Shown one piece after another: positions 25,354-35,105 of a DNA stretch of 64,000 bases. The notes below the pieces were generated by a model. That model saw only the letters and a program-made list of their open reading frames with translations, was not told where the DNA came from and did not search any database. The position numbers and the translations under genes were made by a program. Position 1 is the stretch's first letter. Every line of letters starts with the position of its first letter. The DNA comes from CAJXQU01 sp965223825 (lineage in GTDB: Bacteria > Pseudomonadota > Gammaproteobacteria > CAJXQU01), in NCBI GenBank assembly GCA_965223825.1, contig OZ245018.1, forward strand, positions 3,038,001 through 3,102,000. The letters are read 5' to 3'.

Positions 25354-27168
25354 TCAAGCCACGTCACCCAGCGTCTGGATGTCCACCCCAAAAGCCCGCG
25401 TCTGCATGCTTTCTTTGCGGATGTTGTCCAGCTCGTCATGCAGCTGTGCGAGCACGATCTGCTGCACTTTCGCCAGTTGTTGCACTTTAAGATCCGCTTT
25501 GACTTTATTGAGATATTGTCCGAGTGAGCTTTCCATCAACATCGACGAGAGCGATAACATCGCCGGTGCGAGGATAAAATCGTTCATACTGATGCCACCC
25601 GTCTTCAGTGCTAACACAACAGCCGCCGCATCCACGCTAACGCGCGCTGCTCGCAACCCATTTAACAGCGCGGGCTGTTGTTGTAATTTTTCATACAAGC
25701 GATCCGCCGCGTGCTGGATTTCTGCTTCAAACTGCGCCTGATACGCCTTCATCGCCGCGTCCGTTGACGCTAAGATACGCGATTGGGATTGATGCAAACG
25801 CCGACTCACTTCTTCCTGCCATAATGCGCCAGGTTGATCGTCACTGGCTTGCTGCATCGCCAGTTCGATCATGCGCGTGATCGTATGATCGCTCAGCTGT
25901 AAGACTAGGTTTGTTTCGTAATCCTGATCCTTCGTCACGACATGTTCAGATCGTCCTCGGAATAAATCTTTTCCGGTTTTAAATAAGGTTCGTACTGGCC
26001 ATGTGACGATTTCTCGCGCTTGCCCCAGCTTGCCCGCAACACCGGGTACTTCGAGTAATTTAAGCAATTCTGCCAGCGCACGCTGGAAGGTGTCGTAATA
26101 ATGCGGATGATCAAGATATTCCTGCCGGTATCGTTGGCTGAATTGATCAAGCTCATCTTCCAGACGCGTGCGCCAAGCATCGACGGCGAGGTTCTCCAAT
26201 TTAATCGGCTGCAACCAGTCGGCTTGGTGTTGATCTATAAAGCCCTGAATACTTCTCTGTGTGTTTTGGTTAGCAGCCTGTGGCTCTCCACCGGTTGCTT
26301 GAACAGTCAAATTCGCAAGCTGCTGCTCAACGGCATTGCGCAGTTTTTCTGCCGGAAGTTCAGCTGTTTCAACAAAGGGTAGGGTAATCACAGCTTGAGG
26401 AGCAGCGTTATTAAATTGCGAGGCATAACGTCGGAGAAAGGAGTTTTGTAAGGTTTCAGCATCCGCAGCGCGCGTTTTATTAATGCACACGACGAGCGGG
26501 ATATTAAGCGGTGCGATCAGCGACAGCATGTCCCACACACGCTGGTCGGCATATTTTTCTTTGCTAACGACCAATAAGTGCAGATCCGCCAACGCAATCG
26601 TGCGCAACACACTATCGCTATATCCCGCGGCATCAACAGAATCGAAATCCGGTGAATCCCAGATAAACACATTCTGAGTTGCTGCCGTAATTGCAGGCTC
26701 CGAGAACGCGTTAAACGCCAATTGCGCCACATCGTCTCTCGACAACTCAGCTGTCTGACAAATAGCATAATCGGGAAAAAGATCGGTTAACCATGCCGAA
26801 GAAATGCTGGAAGACTGCACTGCAAAGGCTTGTGGATGAATTGTGTGTCCAGCAAGGGCACTGACTTCAGCAAGGGGCAGTGGCAGCAAAGCATTTACAG
26901 CGGAGCTTTTACCCGATTGTGTAGGGCCCATCACGACAAGATTGATCGGTCTTGGATCGGTGAATGTCTGATCGGCTTTGGTGAGCAGGACTTCTGCGAT
27001 CGTGAGACTAGCTAAGGCGTGCGTAAATTGTTGTTGCCAGTCACGCTGATGCTGTACGAGCGGCATTAAGGCGCGATAGCGAGTAGCGAGCTGACGTATC
27101 TGTTCGAGCATGGCCTGCATCATACCAAAGTTGCCTGCTCGACCCATACTTGCGATCACAACGCGCAC
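25354..27168 (-). CDS. Second large GTPase of the pair, helical C-terminus
   Basis: A 604-residue protein with G1 GPTQSGKSS (near 81-89), G3 DSPD (near 170) and a G4 that reads NKTR instead of NKxD, so guanine specificity may be altered. Long helical regions follow, and a weakly hydrophobic stretch lies near 525-555. It is distinct from the downstream GTPase yet shares its layout, which suggests a heteromeric pair. The start is uncertain: the frame opens with a GTG at 27168, and ATG codons follow within 20 residues. Function unknown. Confidence 0.7.
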   Translation of the reverse strand: MRVVIASMGRAGNFGMMQAMLEQIRQLATRYRALMPLVQHQRDWQQQFTHALASLTIAEVLLTKADQTFTDPRPINLVVMGPTQSGKSSAVNALLPLPLAEVSALAGHTIHPQAFAVQSSSISSAWLTDLFPDYAICQTAELSRDDVAQLAFNAFSEPAITAATQNVFIWDSPDFDSVDAAGYSDSVLRTIALADLHLLVVSKEKYADQRVWDMLSLIAPLNIPLVVCINKTRAADAETLQNSFLRRYASQFNNAAPQAVITLPFVETAELPAEKLRNAVEQQLANLTVQATGGEPQAANQNTQRSIQGFIDQHQADWLQPIKLENLAVDAWRTRLEDELDQFSQRYRQEYLDHPHYYDTFQRALAELLKLLEVPGVAGKLGQAREIVTWPVRTLFKTGKDLFRGRSEHVVTKDQDYETNLVLQLSDHTITRMIELAMQQASDDQPGALWQEEVSRRLHQSQSRILASTDAAMKAYQAQFEAEIQHAADRLYEKLQQQPALLNGLRAARVSVDAAAVVLALKTGGISMNDFILAPAMLSLSSMLMESSLGQYLNKVKADLKVQQLAKVQQIVLAQLHDELDNIRKESMQTRAFGVDIQTLGDVA

Positions 27169-27216
27169 TGAATTGCGCTGTGACCGATGTAGATTGTTGA
27201 TGTTCTCGGTAGAGTT

Positions 27217-27672
27217 CTAGATTAGGCTAAGAAGAAAAAGCTCGTAGGCAATCAAAACAATATAACCAATAAACGCCATCACCAGCGCTCGACGCATGAG
27301 AAAACGATTGAGGAACAAGTAGCTGGAAACAGCCGTCAGCAATACCACAGAGCCACCGGTCAATATCATCTTCGACGTCACAAATGCCGTAACACCGAGA
27401 CCAAGAAAATAATCCATGATCGGGTTTGCTTCAATCGCACCATTGGCCAGTAACTTGAGCGTGAAGAATGCATCCATGATCGACATGAGCATGATGCCAA
27501 TGACTAACTTAAATAACCTTGGGTGATACCAATCACGCTGTGCGTCAGGAGACTCATCTTCTCGACGATGGTGTTTACGTCGCGATAACGTGACACCTTT
27601 GATCATGGTTGAGACGGTAAATGTTCGGCGGTCGCTGAGCGATCGTAAATCTTCTGATGAAACCTGTTCCAT
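27217..27672 (-). CDS. DUF5658-type small membrane protein
   Basis: A 151-residue protein with a charged N-terminus (SDRRTFTVSTMIKG, SRRKHHRRED) and then three membrane helices. The middle segment ANPIMDYFLGLG with the preceding D-A-F-F-T-L-K pattern is typical of DUF5658 proteins, whose role is unknown. The start at 27672 is chosen because AGGAGTCAAC precedes that ATG; an in-frame ATG lies six codons upstream. It is the gene upstream of the two GTPases, 49 bp away, and might share their transcript. Confidence 0.7.
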   Translation of the reverse strand: MEQVSSEDLRSLSDRRTFTVSTMIKGVTLSRRKHHRREDESPDAQRDWYHPRLFKLVIGIMLMSIMDAFFTLKLLANGAIEANPIMDYFLGLGVTAFVTSKMILTGGSVVLLTAVSSYLFLNRFLMRRALVMAFIGYIVLIAYELFLLSLI

Positions 27673-28091
27673 GTTGACTCCTTGTTGCATGGCGATGTAT
27701 TCAGGTATGTCGACTTTCGTAATGATGAATCAGCAAGAATTTCTCCGTTTGCTGACGATTCCTTTCATTTGTATTACAACAGTGACGACACTATGGGTGT
27801 AAAAATATCAGATCTTTACCCTGCATTGCCAGAAAACTGTCGCTTTTTTTCGTCAATGGCGCGTTTCCTATTGGGAACTTGATCATTTTACACCTAATCT
27901 TTTAACTCCAAAAAGCCCGTAAGCAATTGGTTTGTCTGCACTAAGCTCACATCTATTTATTTTTCACAATCATCGCACAGAGCGGTATGGATCATGCTAG
28001 ACAGTAGGTATGAAAAACGTGAAACCTTGGAATATAACGGAGCATGCGTGTAATTTACCGCTGGATAAAGTGACTTTGCGGTGGAGAACGT
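27673..28091. other. Intergenic region between divergent DUF5658 and rmuC genes
   Basis: About 400 bp without a gene. It must hold the promoters of both neighbours. A 9-bp inverted pair GGTGTAAAA (27796-27804) and TTTTACACC (27886-27894) is present, 81 bp apart, and may be chance. No known riboswitch or small RNA was recognised. Confidence 0.5.
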
Positions 28092-29444
28092 ATGTCAAAC
28101 TTGTTAAATCCGGTACAACTGGAGATTCTTCTTATTCTGTTGTTTGTCCTGATGTTATGGCTAGTGATCAGGTCTATTCAGCAAAATCGGGATCACGATC
28201 GCTTGCTGCGTATCGATACCCACATGGAAGACCTTCAAGGCCATCTTGATGCTTTGGAACAACTGATGATTCGCCTGCAAACTGATCAAATCCAAAATGC
28301 CAGCGCCACGCGTGAGCAAGTGATGGATCGGCTGGCGGACAGTAACGATAAACTCCTCAGTTCAATGTCGTATTTACGCGAGCAGATCGGCGAAAACTTT
28401 TCTCGACAGCACGAACAAGCCGCACAACGTCAAAGCGAATCTACCAAAGACTTAAACGAAGGACTCTGGAAGAGTATGCAGGCCATGCAAAGCCAAGTCC
28501 GTGAAACGTTGACGCAAAATACACACGATCTCAACAAACGCTTTGATCATCTTACAAAACGTACCGATGAACGACTCGCTCAAGTTAGCGCACAGGTTGA
28601 TCAACGGCTCGCCGAAGGCTTTGACAAGACAACAGCAACGTTTACCGATGTCGTGAAACGATTAGCGCTGATCGACGAAGCGCAAAAGAAAATTACAGAA
28701 CTGTCCACGAATGTCGTCAGTCTGCAAGAAATTTTGGCCGATAAACGCAGCCGAGGCGCATTTGGTGAAACACAATTAAAATCGCTTATCAGCAATATTT
28801 TGCCAGAAGACAGTTATAGCTTTCAGCAAACACTTTCGACGGGGGTTCGAGTGGATTGTTTACTCCGATTACCTAAACCTACCGGGCATGTCGGTATCGA
28901 TGCGAAATTCCCATTAGAATCATATCGTAAGCTGACTGATCCAGAATTGTCGGATCACATTCGTAACCAAGCAAATAAACAATTTAAAGTCGACATCCGT
29001 AAACATGTTCAGGATATCGCCAGTAAGTATATAATCCCCGGCGAAACAGCCAACGGAGCGATGATGTTTATTCCGGCCGAAGCGGTGTTTTCTGAGATTC
29101 AGTCGAAGCACCCGGATCTCGTTGAACTGGCGCAAAAATCAAGTGTCTGGATAGTATCTCCCACCACGTTATGGGCCGTTTTGAATACTGCACGCTCCGT
29201 CCTAAAAGATGCAGCGACCCGCGAACAAGTTGATCTCATTAAAGAACACCTTGGACTCCTTGCCGACGATTTCGAACGTTTCAAAAAGCGGATGGATGGT
29301 CTTGCACACCACATCGAACAAGCACACGACGATGTTCAGCAAGTGCATACCTCTGCGCGAAAGATTTCTGCGCGCTTTGGACAAATTGAACGGGTTGAGC
29401 TAGAGCCGCTTCCGCAGAATGCCGATGGAGATAAAAAAGCATAA
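28092..29444 (+). CDS. rmuC: DNA recombination protein RmuC
   Basis: RmuC-family protein of 450 residues, linked to limiting DNA inversions at short inverted repeats. It begins with an N-terminal membrane anchor (LEILLILLFVLMLWLVI). A long coiled coil (about 35-200) follows, then the conserved nuclease-like core GAFGETQLKSLI (near 225), LLRLPKPTGHVGIDAKFPLE and IPAEAVFSEI (near 325). The start is supported by GGAG before the ATG at 28092. A small phosphatase gene follows after 73 bp. Confidence 0.94.
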   Translation: MSNLLNPVQLEILLILLFVLMLWLVIRSIQQNRDHDRLLRIDTHMEDLQGHLDALEQLMIRLQTDQIQNASATREQVMDRLADSNDKLLSSMSYLREQIGENFSRQHEQAAQRQSESTKDLNEGLWKSMQAMQSQVRETLTQNTHDLNKRFDHLTKRTDERLAQVSAQVDQRLAEGFDKTTATFTDVVKRLALIDEAQKKITELSTNVVSLQEILADKRSRGAFGETQLKSLISNILPEDSYSFQQTLSTGVRVDCLLRLPKPTGHVGIDAKFPLESYRKLTDPELSDHIRNQANKQFKVDIRKHVQDIASKYIIPGETANGAMMFIPAEAVFSEIQSKHPDLVELAQKSSVWIVSPTTLWAVLNTARSVLKDAATREQVDLIKEHLGLLADDFERFKKRMDGLAHHIEQAHDDVQQVHTSARKISARFGQIERVELEPLPQNADGDKKA

Positions 29445-29517
29445 ATTACATATGATTATGCTAGACTATTAATGTACAACACTAATTTTAATTTAGGTAA
29501 CGTAAAGGTCATCGAAT

Positions 29518-30336
29518 ATGACTGAACTGACAACTCTCATTTTTGACATGGACGGCACGCTCGCCGATACCGAAGAAGTTCACCGTCAAGCCTTTAATCT
29601 CGCTTTTGATGATTTCAATCTCGACTGGCATTGGTCGCGTGATGAATATGCTGATCTCCTCGCCATCTCAGGCGGCCGCGAACGAATGCGTCAATACGCA
29701 ATTGATCAGAGCAATTTTAAATTACCACCCGATCTCGATGCCTACGTTGCAGGCATTCACAAAACCAAAACCAATCATTACATGCGCATGTTAGTGGAAG
29801 GCCATGTGAAGTTACGTCCCGGCGTGTTACGTTTGCTCAAAGAAGCACGTGCGAATGATTTGCGGCTGGCGATAGCGACGTCCTCACAGCTCAAAAATGT
29901 CACGACATTACTCGACAATAACCTACCTGCCGATTGGCCCGCATGGTTTGAAGTGATCGCCACTTGCGACATCATCGAACAGAAAAAACCTTCACCTGCC
30001 GTTTATGAATATGTCATGGAACAAATGAACGTGACCCCGGAAGAGTGTGTCGCTTTTGAAGATACTTATAATGGATTTATTTCAGGTCATGAAGCCGGTT
30101 TGCAAACGGTGATCACAACGCACTTTTTCACTCAAGGCCGTGATTTCACTGGATCACCATTGGTACTCGATAGCTTGGGTGAACCCGATCAGGATTTCCG
30201 CATTACGGATGCAGATCCAGCGATCGCTGATGACGCTGAAAAAACCGGCCATGTTGATCTGAATTTACTCCGCCAGATCACATTACAAGCTAATCCAGTT
30301 AATCGTTTTGAAGACGATCAATCAAAGTGTGCCTGA
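29518..30336 (+). CDS. cbbY: HAD-superfamily phosphatase, CbbY type
   Basis: A 272-residue HAD hydrolase. The nucleophile motif DMDGTLADTE, the Ser/Thr motif ATSSQ (near 121), the Lys in EQKKPSP (near 160) and the acidic FEDTYNG (near 180) are all in place. The cap segment AISGGRERMRQYA is typical of CbbY, which dephosphorylates xylulose-1,5-bisphosphate in autotrophs. No Calvin-cycle gene is near, so the real substrate may be another phosphosugar. The C-terminal 60 residues extend past the HAD core. Confidence 0.8.
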   Translation: MTELTTLIFDMDGTLADTEEVHRQAFNLAFDDFNLDWHWSRDEYADLLAISGGRERMRQYAIDQSNFKLPPDLDAYVAGIHKTKTNHYMRMLVEGHVKLRPGVLRLLKEARANDLRLAIATSSQLKNVTTLLDNNLPADWPAWFEVIATCDIIEQKKPSPAVYEYVMEQMNVTPEECVAFEDTYNGFISGHEAGLQTVITTHFFTQGRDFTGSPLVLDSLGEPDQDFRITDADPAIADDAEKTGHVDLNLLRQITLQANPVNRFEDDQSKCA

Positions 30337-30352
30337 TCTGTTCTGATCAGGC
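30331..30352 (+). terminator. Candidate terminator overlapping the cbbY stop
   Basis: GCCTGATC and GATCAGGC form an 8-bp stem with the 6-nt loop TGTTCT. It overlaps the stop codon and the U-run after it is weak. It resembles the GCCTGATC stem of the terminator at 21995. Confidence 0.5.
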
Positions 30353-30373
30353 TGTTTGATCTGACTTAGCTTT

Positions 30374-30919
30374 TTACCACCACCGCGGCCCCCAAAACCC
30401 TCGACGATGCCAGTAGGGGTCCCAGAATGGATCGTAGTAAGGCCAATAACCTGGTGGATATACCGGCTGCTGGACTTCCATGTACTCTTCCCATAAATAA
30501 ACCGTCGACGAATTAACAAGTGGAAATTGATACTCTCGCTGATCAATCTTGCCTGCTTGAAGCCCAGACAATTGTCCGTGCACCGTCACTAATCTGCCTT
30601 CGCTATAGATTAATGGATCTAGAAAACCATCGACGATCGCAATAAACCGACCATCCGTCTTATCATCCGAAACAGGACGACCATTCCGATCGAGTCGTTT
30701 TGAGACAATTTCGATCAACGTTTCGCTGGGTTTATTTTCAACTCTTGCGATCGAACCGCCCCAGCGAACAGCTTTCTGCTCAGTGAACTTTGGATACACC
30801 AGCGCTTGTGGCACAGTGGGACTGTCGACAACGGGGGTGCTGATCTCAACGGGGATATTGCTTGCGCAACCACTGATCAACGTAAAGAGTAAAATAAAAA
30901 TACTGCTTATGATTCGCAT
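30374..30919 (-). CDS. slp: Slp-family outer-membrane lipoprotein
   Basis: A 181-residue lipoprotein. The ATG at 30919 opens a signal peptide that ends in the lipobox LISGC, so the mature protein starts at Cys and is lipid-anchored. The body (PQALVYPKFTEQKAVRWGGSIARVENKP) is typical of Slp, a starvation-induced outer-membrane lipoprotein. The C-terminus is rich in Tyr, Trp, Pro and Gly (YPPGYWPYYDPFWDPYWH), which is more extreme than in E. coli Slp. Confidence 0.85.
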   Translation of the reverse strand: MRIISSIFILLFTLISGCASNIPVEISTPVVDSPTVPQALVYPKFTEQKAVRWGGSIARVENKPSETLIEIVSKRLDRNGRPVSDDKTDGRFIAIVDGFLDPLIYSEGRLVTVHGQLSGLQAGKIDQREYQFPLVNSSTVYLWEEYMEVQQPVYPPGYWPYYDPFWDPYWHRRGFWGPRWW

Positions 30920-31102
30920 AAATATCGTCCCGCTACTCACTTAAATAGAATGGTATCACCCATTAGAGTGAATACTGACAGCAGTGTTCCCTACGATTGT
31001 CGCGCTTTCCTTTCACGACCTCACTAGACTATGGCAAAGCCTACTCTTCACTGGCAGACTGTGATGATACTCACTCATGTATTAATTTAATCTGAATATC
31101 GT

Positions 31103-32050
31103 ATGACACTCACAGAATTACGTTACATCGTTGCCGTCGCACGGCACCTTCATTTTGGTAAAGCCGCTGAAGCCTGTTTTGTCAGCCAACCAACATTGAG
31201 CGTTGCGGTAAAAAAACTGGAAGAGGAACTCGGTGTCACCTTATTCGAACGAGGTATGAGTGAAATCAAACCAACACCTGTCGGCCAACGCGTTATCCAA
31301 CAAGCGCAACGGGTGCTTGAGCAAGCAGAAGTGATCAAGCAAATTTCCAAAGAAGGCAAAGAGCAGCTCAACGATCCTCTCCGGATCGGTATTATTTACA
31401 CCATCGGCCCATATCTACTTCCTCATCTGATCCCATTGTTGAATCAGATGGCACCGGATATGCCGCTGATCATTCGCGAAGACTTTACGGAAAACCTGCG
31501 TATCGCGTTAAAGAGCGGCGAAATTGATGTGGCTATTTTATCTTTACCATTTGAAGAGCCTGGCCTCAACACCTGTCTTTTGTATACCGAACCGTTCGTC
31601 TTGGCTACGCCGGCGAATCACCCTCTCGCCAGTCGAGAGTCTATTACAACCGACGATTTAGCTGACGAGACATTATTATTACTAGGCGCGGGAAACTGCT
31701 TTAGAGAACAAGTGGTGAAAACCTGCCCGGGTTGTATTTCGAATAATCAGACAAAACCTGACAGTTTACAAAAAACGTTAGAAGGCAGTTCACTTGAAAC
31801 GATCCGTCAGATGGCTGCTTCTGGCGTCGGCGTGACCGTCTTACCTTGCACATCCGCCGGGAAAGGCATGGATATCAACGGCATGTTAAGCATTCGTCCA
31901 TTTGCGTCACCGGTGCCCGATCGAGATGTCGTTTTGGTTTGGCGCAACAGCTTTCCGCGCAAGGAGGCGGTAAAGACAATTTTCGACGCCGTTCAGAACT
32001 GCACACTTCCTTGTGTGCTCAAACCCTCTGCCGATGTGTTGGCTATTTGA
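31103..32050 (+). CDS. oxyR: Hydrogen-peroxide sensing LysR-type regulator OxyR
   Basis: A 315-residue LysR-type activator. The N-terminal helix-turn-helix (about 18-38) is followed by a peroxide-sensing domain with two Cys at exactly 199 and 208 (GNCFREQVVKTC), the positions of the redox pair in E. coli OxyR. An extra Cys sits at 211 (CPGC), which could compete for the disulfide. It stands alone; no catalase or peroxiredoxin gene is next to it. Its last 8 bp overlap the end of the convergent protease gene. Confidence 0.95.
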   Translation: MTLTELRYIVAVARHLHFGKAAEACFVSQPTLSVAVKKLEEELGVTLFERGMSEIKPTPVGQRVIQQAQRVLEQAEVIKQISKEGKEQLNDPLRIGIIYTIGPYLLPHLIPLLNQMAPDMPLIIREDFTENLRIALKSGEIDVAILSLPFEEPGLNTCLLYTEPFVLATPANHPLASRESITTDDLADETLLLLGAGNCFREQVVKTCPGCISNNQTKPDSLQKTLEGSSLETIRQMAASGVGVTVLPCTSAGKGMDINGMLSIRPFASPVPDRDVVLVWRNSFPRKEAVKTIFDAVQNCTLPCVLKPSADVLAI

Positions 32051-33458
32051 TCACAATATACGCCGCCTGATTGCCTCGGCGTACACGAAATAACATCCGC
32101 GCATCTTTATTGGTATTCACGATCTGCAAGAAATCCTGCAAACCACCGATCGCACGCTTATCGACGGAAGTAATGATATCGCCTTCGCGTAACCCCGCCT
32201 GCCAGAGCTGACTTCCCTGCTCAATTTCAAACAATAAGACGCCACGCAACATACCGTAGGCCGGATGATTTTCAGGGATATCGCCGAAGGTCGCACCGGC
32301 TAAGCGCGGATTCTGCAACTTGGAGGTACTCGCCACATCGTTTTCATCGGCGACGACAGCATGAATGGTTTTCTTTTTACCATCACGTAACACATCAAAC
32401 TGCACTTTTTCACCGACACGCAATAAGCCGATGCGCGTGCGTACATCGCTTGATCCGCGAATCATTTTTCCATTTACTTGTGTGATCACATCGCCCGGCA
32501 TTAAGCCGGATTTTTCCGCTGGCGATCCGGGCACCACATTCACCACGACCGCGCCTTGGCGTTGATCAATCCCGAATGCTTCGGCCAGATCATGATCCAA
32601 ATCCTGTGTTTGGGCCCCGATCAGACCACGATGGATCTCGCCGTGCTCCATCAGCTGCTCAGTCACCATCGTCACCATATTGACCGGGATTGCGAAACCA
32701 ATGCCGACACTCCCGCCAGATTGCGAGAAGATCGCGGTATTGATCCCGATCAACTCACCGCGCAAGTTCACCAACGCCCCACCCGAGTTACCCGGGTTGA
32801 TCGAAGCATCGGTTTGAATAAAGTCTTCGTAACCCTCAATACCCAAACCGGTTCGACCTAACGCGCTAACAATACCGGACGTGACCGTTTGACCTAATCC
32901 AAATGGGTTACCGATTGCGACAACAAAGTCACCTACGCGTAAATTGTCTGAATCCGCGATCGTCACTTGTGTGAGATTCTCCGGCGGGATCTTGATCAAC
33001 GCCACATCCGTTTCAGGATCAGTCCCGATCAATTCGGCTTCAAATTTACGTCCATCACGCAGATTGACAGTGATTTGATGCGCATTAGCAATCACGTGAT
33101 TATTGGTGACGACCAATCCACGCTTCGCATCGATCACAACGCCGGTACCTAAACTTTGCGTTTTACGTTCTTGCGGTTGTTCTGGAATATTAAAAAATCG
33201 TCGGAAGAACGGATCATTCAATAAGGGATTCTGTCGAACTTGCACACGACCTTCCGTCGCAATATTCACCACTGCAGGCGTGACTTTTTCTAACATGGGC
33301 GCCAGGCTAGGCATAACCTGTCCGTCGACGTCAGTCGGCATCAAGGCTTGTGCCGGGCTGATGCTCACAAACAAGCAAGCCGCGAAAAGCAGCACGCCTG
33401 AATGGCGCATTAGGAATTTATAGAAAGACTGGGGTGATTGACCAATAGCTTGGCGCAT
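32043..33458 (-). CDS. Periplasmic serine protease of the Do/DegP-DegQ (MucD) family
   Basis: A 471-residue periplasmic protease/chaperone that handles misfolded envelope proteins. A signal peptide with a long charged start is followed by the trypsin-like domain with His121 (TNNHVIANAH), Asp151 (ETDVALIKI) and Ser225 (GNSGGAL). Two PDZ domains follow (about 270-360 and 385-465). AGGAG lies before the ATG at 33458. The length fits MucD/DegQ-like members. Its stop overlaps the oxyR stop region tail to tail, so the two transcripts overlap at their ends. Confidence 0.93.
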   Translation of the reverse strand: MRQAIGQSPQSFYKFLMRHSGVLLFAACLFVSISPAQALMPTDVDGQVMPSLAPMLEKVTPAVVNIATEGRVQVRQNPLLNDPFFRRFFNIPEQPQERKTQSLGTGVVIDAKRGLVVTNNHVIANAHQITVNLRDGRKFEAELIGTDPETDVALIKIPPENLTQVTIADSDNLRVGDFVVAIGNPFGLGQTVTSGIVSALGRTGLGIEGYEDFIQTDASINPGNSGGALVNLRGELIGINTAIFSQSGGSVGIGFAIPVNMVTMVTEQLMEHGEIHRGLIGAQTQDLDHDLAEAFGIDQRQGAVVVNVVPGSPAEKSGLMPGDVITQVNGKMIRGSSDVRTRIGLLRVGEKVQFDVLRDGKKKTIHAVVADENDVASTSKLQNPRLAGATFGDIPENHPAYGMLRGVLLFEIEQGSQLWQAGLREGDIITSVDKRAIGGLQDFLQIVNTNKDARMLFRVRRGNQAAYIVIK

Positions 33459-33676
33459 TTTTAACTCCTACGTTTATCACTAACATCATAAAAATTATGC
33501 GCATGTTCGACCGTTAATGATTCCGCTTGTTCACAGAAAAAACGCTCGATGACTTTCAGTTCATCTCTTTGCAGACAAAAGTTTTCTTTGTCTGGGTCGA
33601 TAACATGGCCAAGAACCGCATGATGCGGCGTGGTGTAATGTCCACCATAGTAACCAGCAATTCAGGACGATCAAGC

Positions 33677-35083
33677 ATGCTGAACCCGTTTTTAAAAAGA
33701 GAACTGAGTCTCCCCGCAAACGGAATTAATCCGCTTGCATTGAGCGACTGGGAACCGATCAGTTCGTTACCCATTCGCCATCAAGAAGAAATCCTCAGTA
33801 AATCTCATACAGATCACTTTCAAACCGGTGATCGTTTGTTTGTGATCGGTGAAAAAGATGAAAAAGATTACTATCTCCTTTCCGGCGCTGTCGAGCTGAT
33901 CGATGAGCGGGGGAAAATCATCAGTGAGATAACGGCAAACGATCACAAAAAACTGCAACTCATTGATCATCATCACCCGCGTATTTTTACGGCAAAAATC
34001 AGTATGCGATCTGAAGTGTTTGTCACGCGACGGACATTCTATGACACACTGAACGCGCCCTCTGTTGAGCGACACATCCCACAAATGGAAGTGGACGAAC
34101 TCGATTTTGAAGCATCGGGCAATTGGATGTTACACATGCTTAACTCCGGTGCGTTTGCGCATTTACCTCCTTCGCGCCTGCAAGAAGTTTTTTTGCACAT
34201 GACGCCACTTGAAGTAAGTGCTGGCCAAACGTTAATCACGCAAGGGGAAGCGCATGAATATTTTTACTTGCTGCAGCAAGGCAAGGCGATAATTGATCAT
34301 AACGGCGCACAGATAGCCACTCTTGCAACGGGCGATACCTTCGGCGAACGCACGATGATCACGCAAACAACCTCAGCGTATTCGATCACGATGGAAACCG
34401 ACGGTGCGCTGATGCGTATGCCAAGATCCAGTTTTGAAAGCTTGATCGCCTCGGCTTTAATCCTACCGACTGAAATCACCTCATTTGATCAAACCATTGC
34501 ATCAGAAACACTCTTTCTCGATATGCGATCTAAAAATGCGATTGAAGCAAACCCGATCGACAATAGTCTTCACTTTATTGATAGCGATCTGTATAAAAAT
34601 ATTGATCAGCTCAATGCCGCGTCTTCCTACATCGTAATCGCCGATTCAGAAAAAGAAGCTCAAGTGGCCGCCTTTATCCTCTCAGCAAATGGTTTAAATG
34701 CGTTCTTTGCACCAACCTCATTAAACCAGTCGCTATCTGCTTCGTCACTTGAAAAAGAAGCGGGAGATCCACCCTCAGAAAACGTCCCTGCTTCTGCCAA
34801 AATTAAAAAGCAGCCTATCGTAGACAAAACACAGTCCGCCGTTAAGAATGCTGCAACAATTGAGTCACGCCCTGCTGAACACCCTTTGCTTGATGAAATC
34901 TCCAACAGCATGCAAGACATGGAATTACAGATCAGAAAAGAAATGAACGATCTGTTATTGCTGAAAAAACGCGAATTAGAACAAGAAATGGAATTTAGAT
35001 TTAAACAATACCATCTCATCACCGCCAAATTGTTAAAGAAAAAACTGTCCGATTTGCAGTTACATCGCGCGGAGACAGACTGA
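33677..35083 (+). CDS. Protein with two cyclic-nucleotide-binding-like domains, rhodanese-like segment and C-terminal coiled coil
   Basis: The product is about 468 residues if started at the ATG at 33677, which AGGA precedes; the frame itself is open from a TTG at 33527. The first cNMP-like domain (SKSHTDHFQTGDRLFVIGEKDEK) is degenerate. The second (VSAGQTLITQGE, then GDTFGERTM) keeps the phosphate-binding G-E pattern but not the classical Arg (ERTMI instead of E-x-A). A short rhodanese-like segment (FLDMRSKNAIEANPIDNS) without a Cys follows. The end is a charged coiled coil. It has no DNA-binding domain, so it is probably a sensor or scaffold. Function unknown. Confidence 0.65.
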   Translation: MLNPFLKRELSLPANGINPLALSDWEPISSLPIRHQEEILSKSHTDHFQTGDRLFVIGEKDEKDYYLLSGAVELIDERGKIISEITANDHKKLQLIDHHHPRIFTAKISMRSEVFVTRRTFYDTLNAPSVERHIPQMEVDELDFEASGNWMLHMLNSGAFAHLPPSRLQEVFLHMTPLEVSAGQTLITQGEAHEYFYLLQQGKAIIDHNGAQIATLATGDTFGERTMITQTTSAYSITMETDGALMRMPRSSFESLIASALILPTEITSFDQTIASETLFLDMRSKNAIEANPIDNSLHFIDSDLYKNIDQLNAASSYIVIADSEKEAQVAAFILSANGLNAFFAPTSLNQSLSASSLEKEAGDPPSENVPASAKIKKQPIVDKTQSAVKNAATIESRPAEHPLLDEISNSMQDMELQIRKEMNDLLLLKKRELEQEMEFRFKQYHLITAKLLKKKLSDLQLHRAETD

Positions 35084-35105
35084 AGCTTGCCTTGGTCAGA
35101 CTTTC

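Noticed and set aside
27796..27894. 9-bp inverted repeat GGTGTAAAA/TTTTACACC as a regulatory element
   Set aside because: The arms are 81 bp apart in AT-rich DNA and may be chance. No third copy or factor supports it.
29518..30336. CbbY as evidence for CO2 fixation
   Set aside because: No RuBisCO or other Calvin-cycle gene is in the window, and CbbY-type HAD proteins occur widely.
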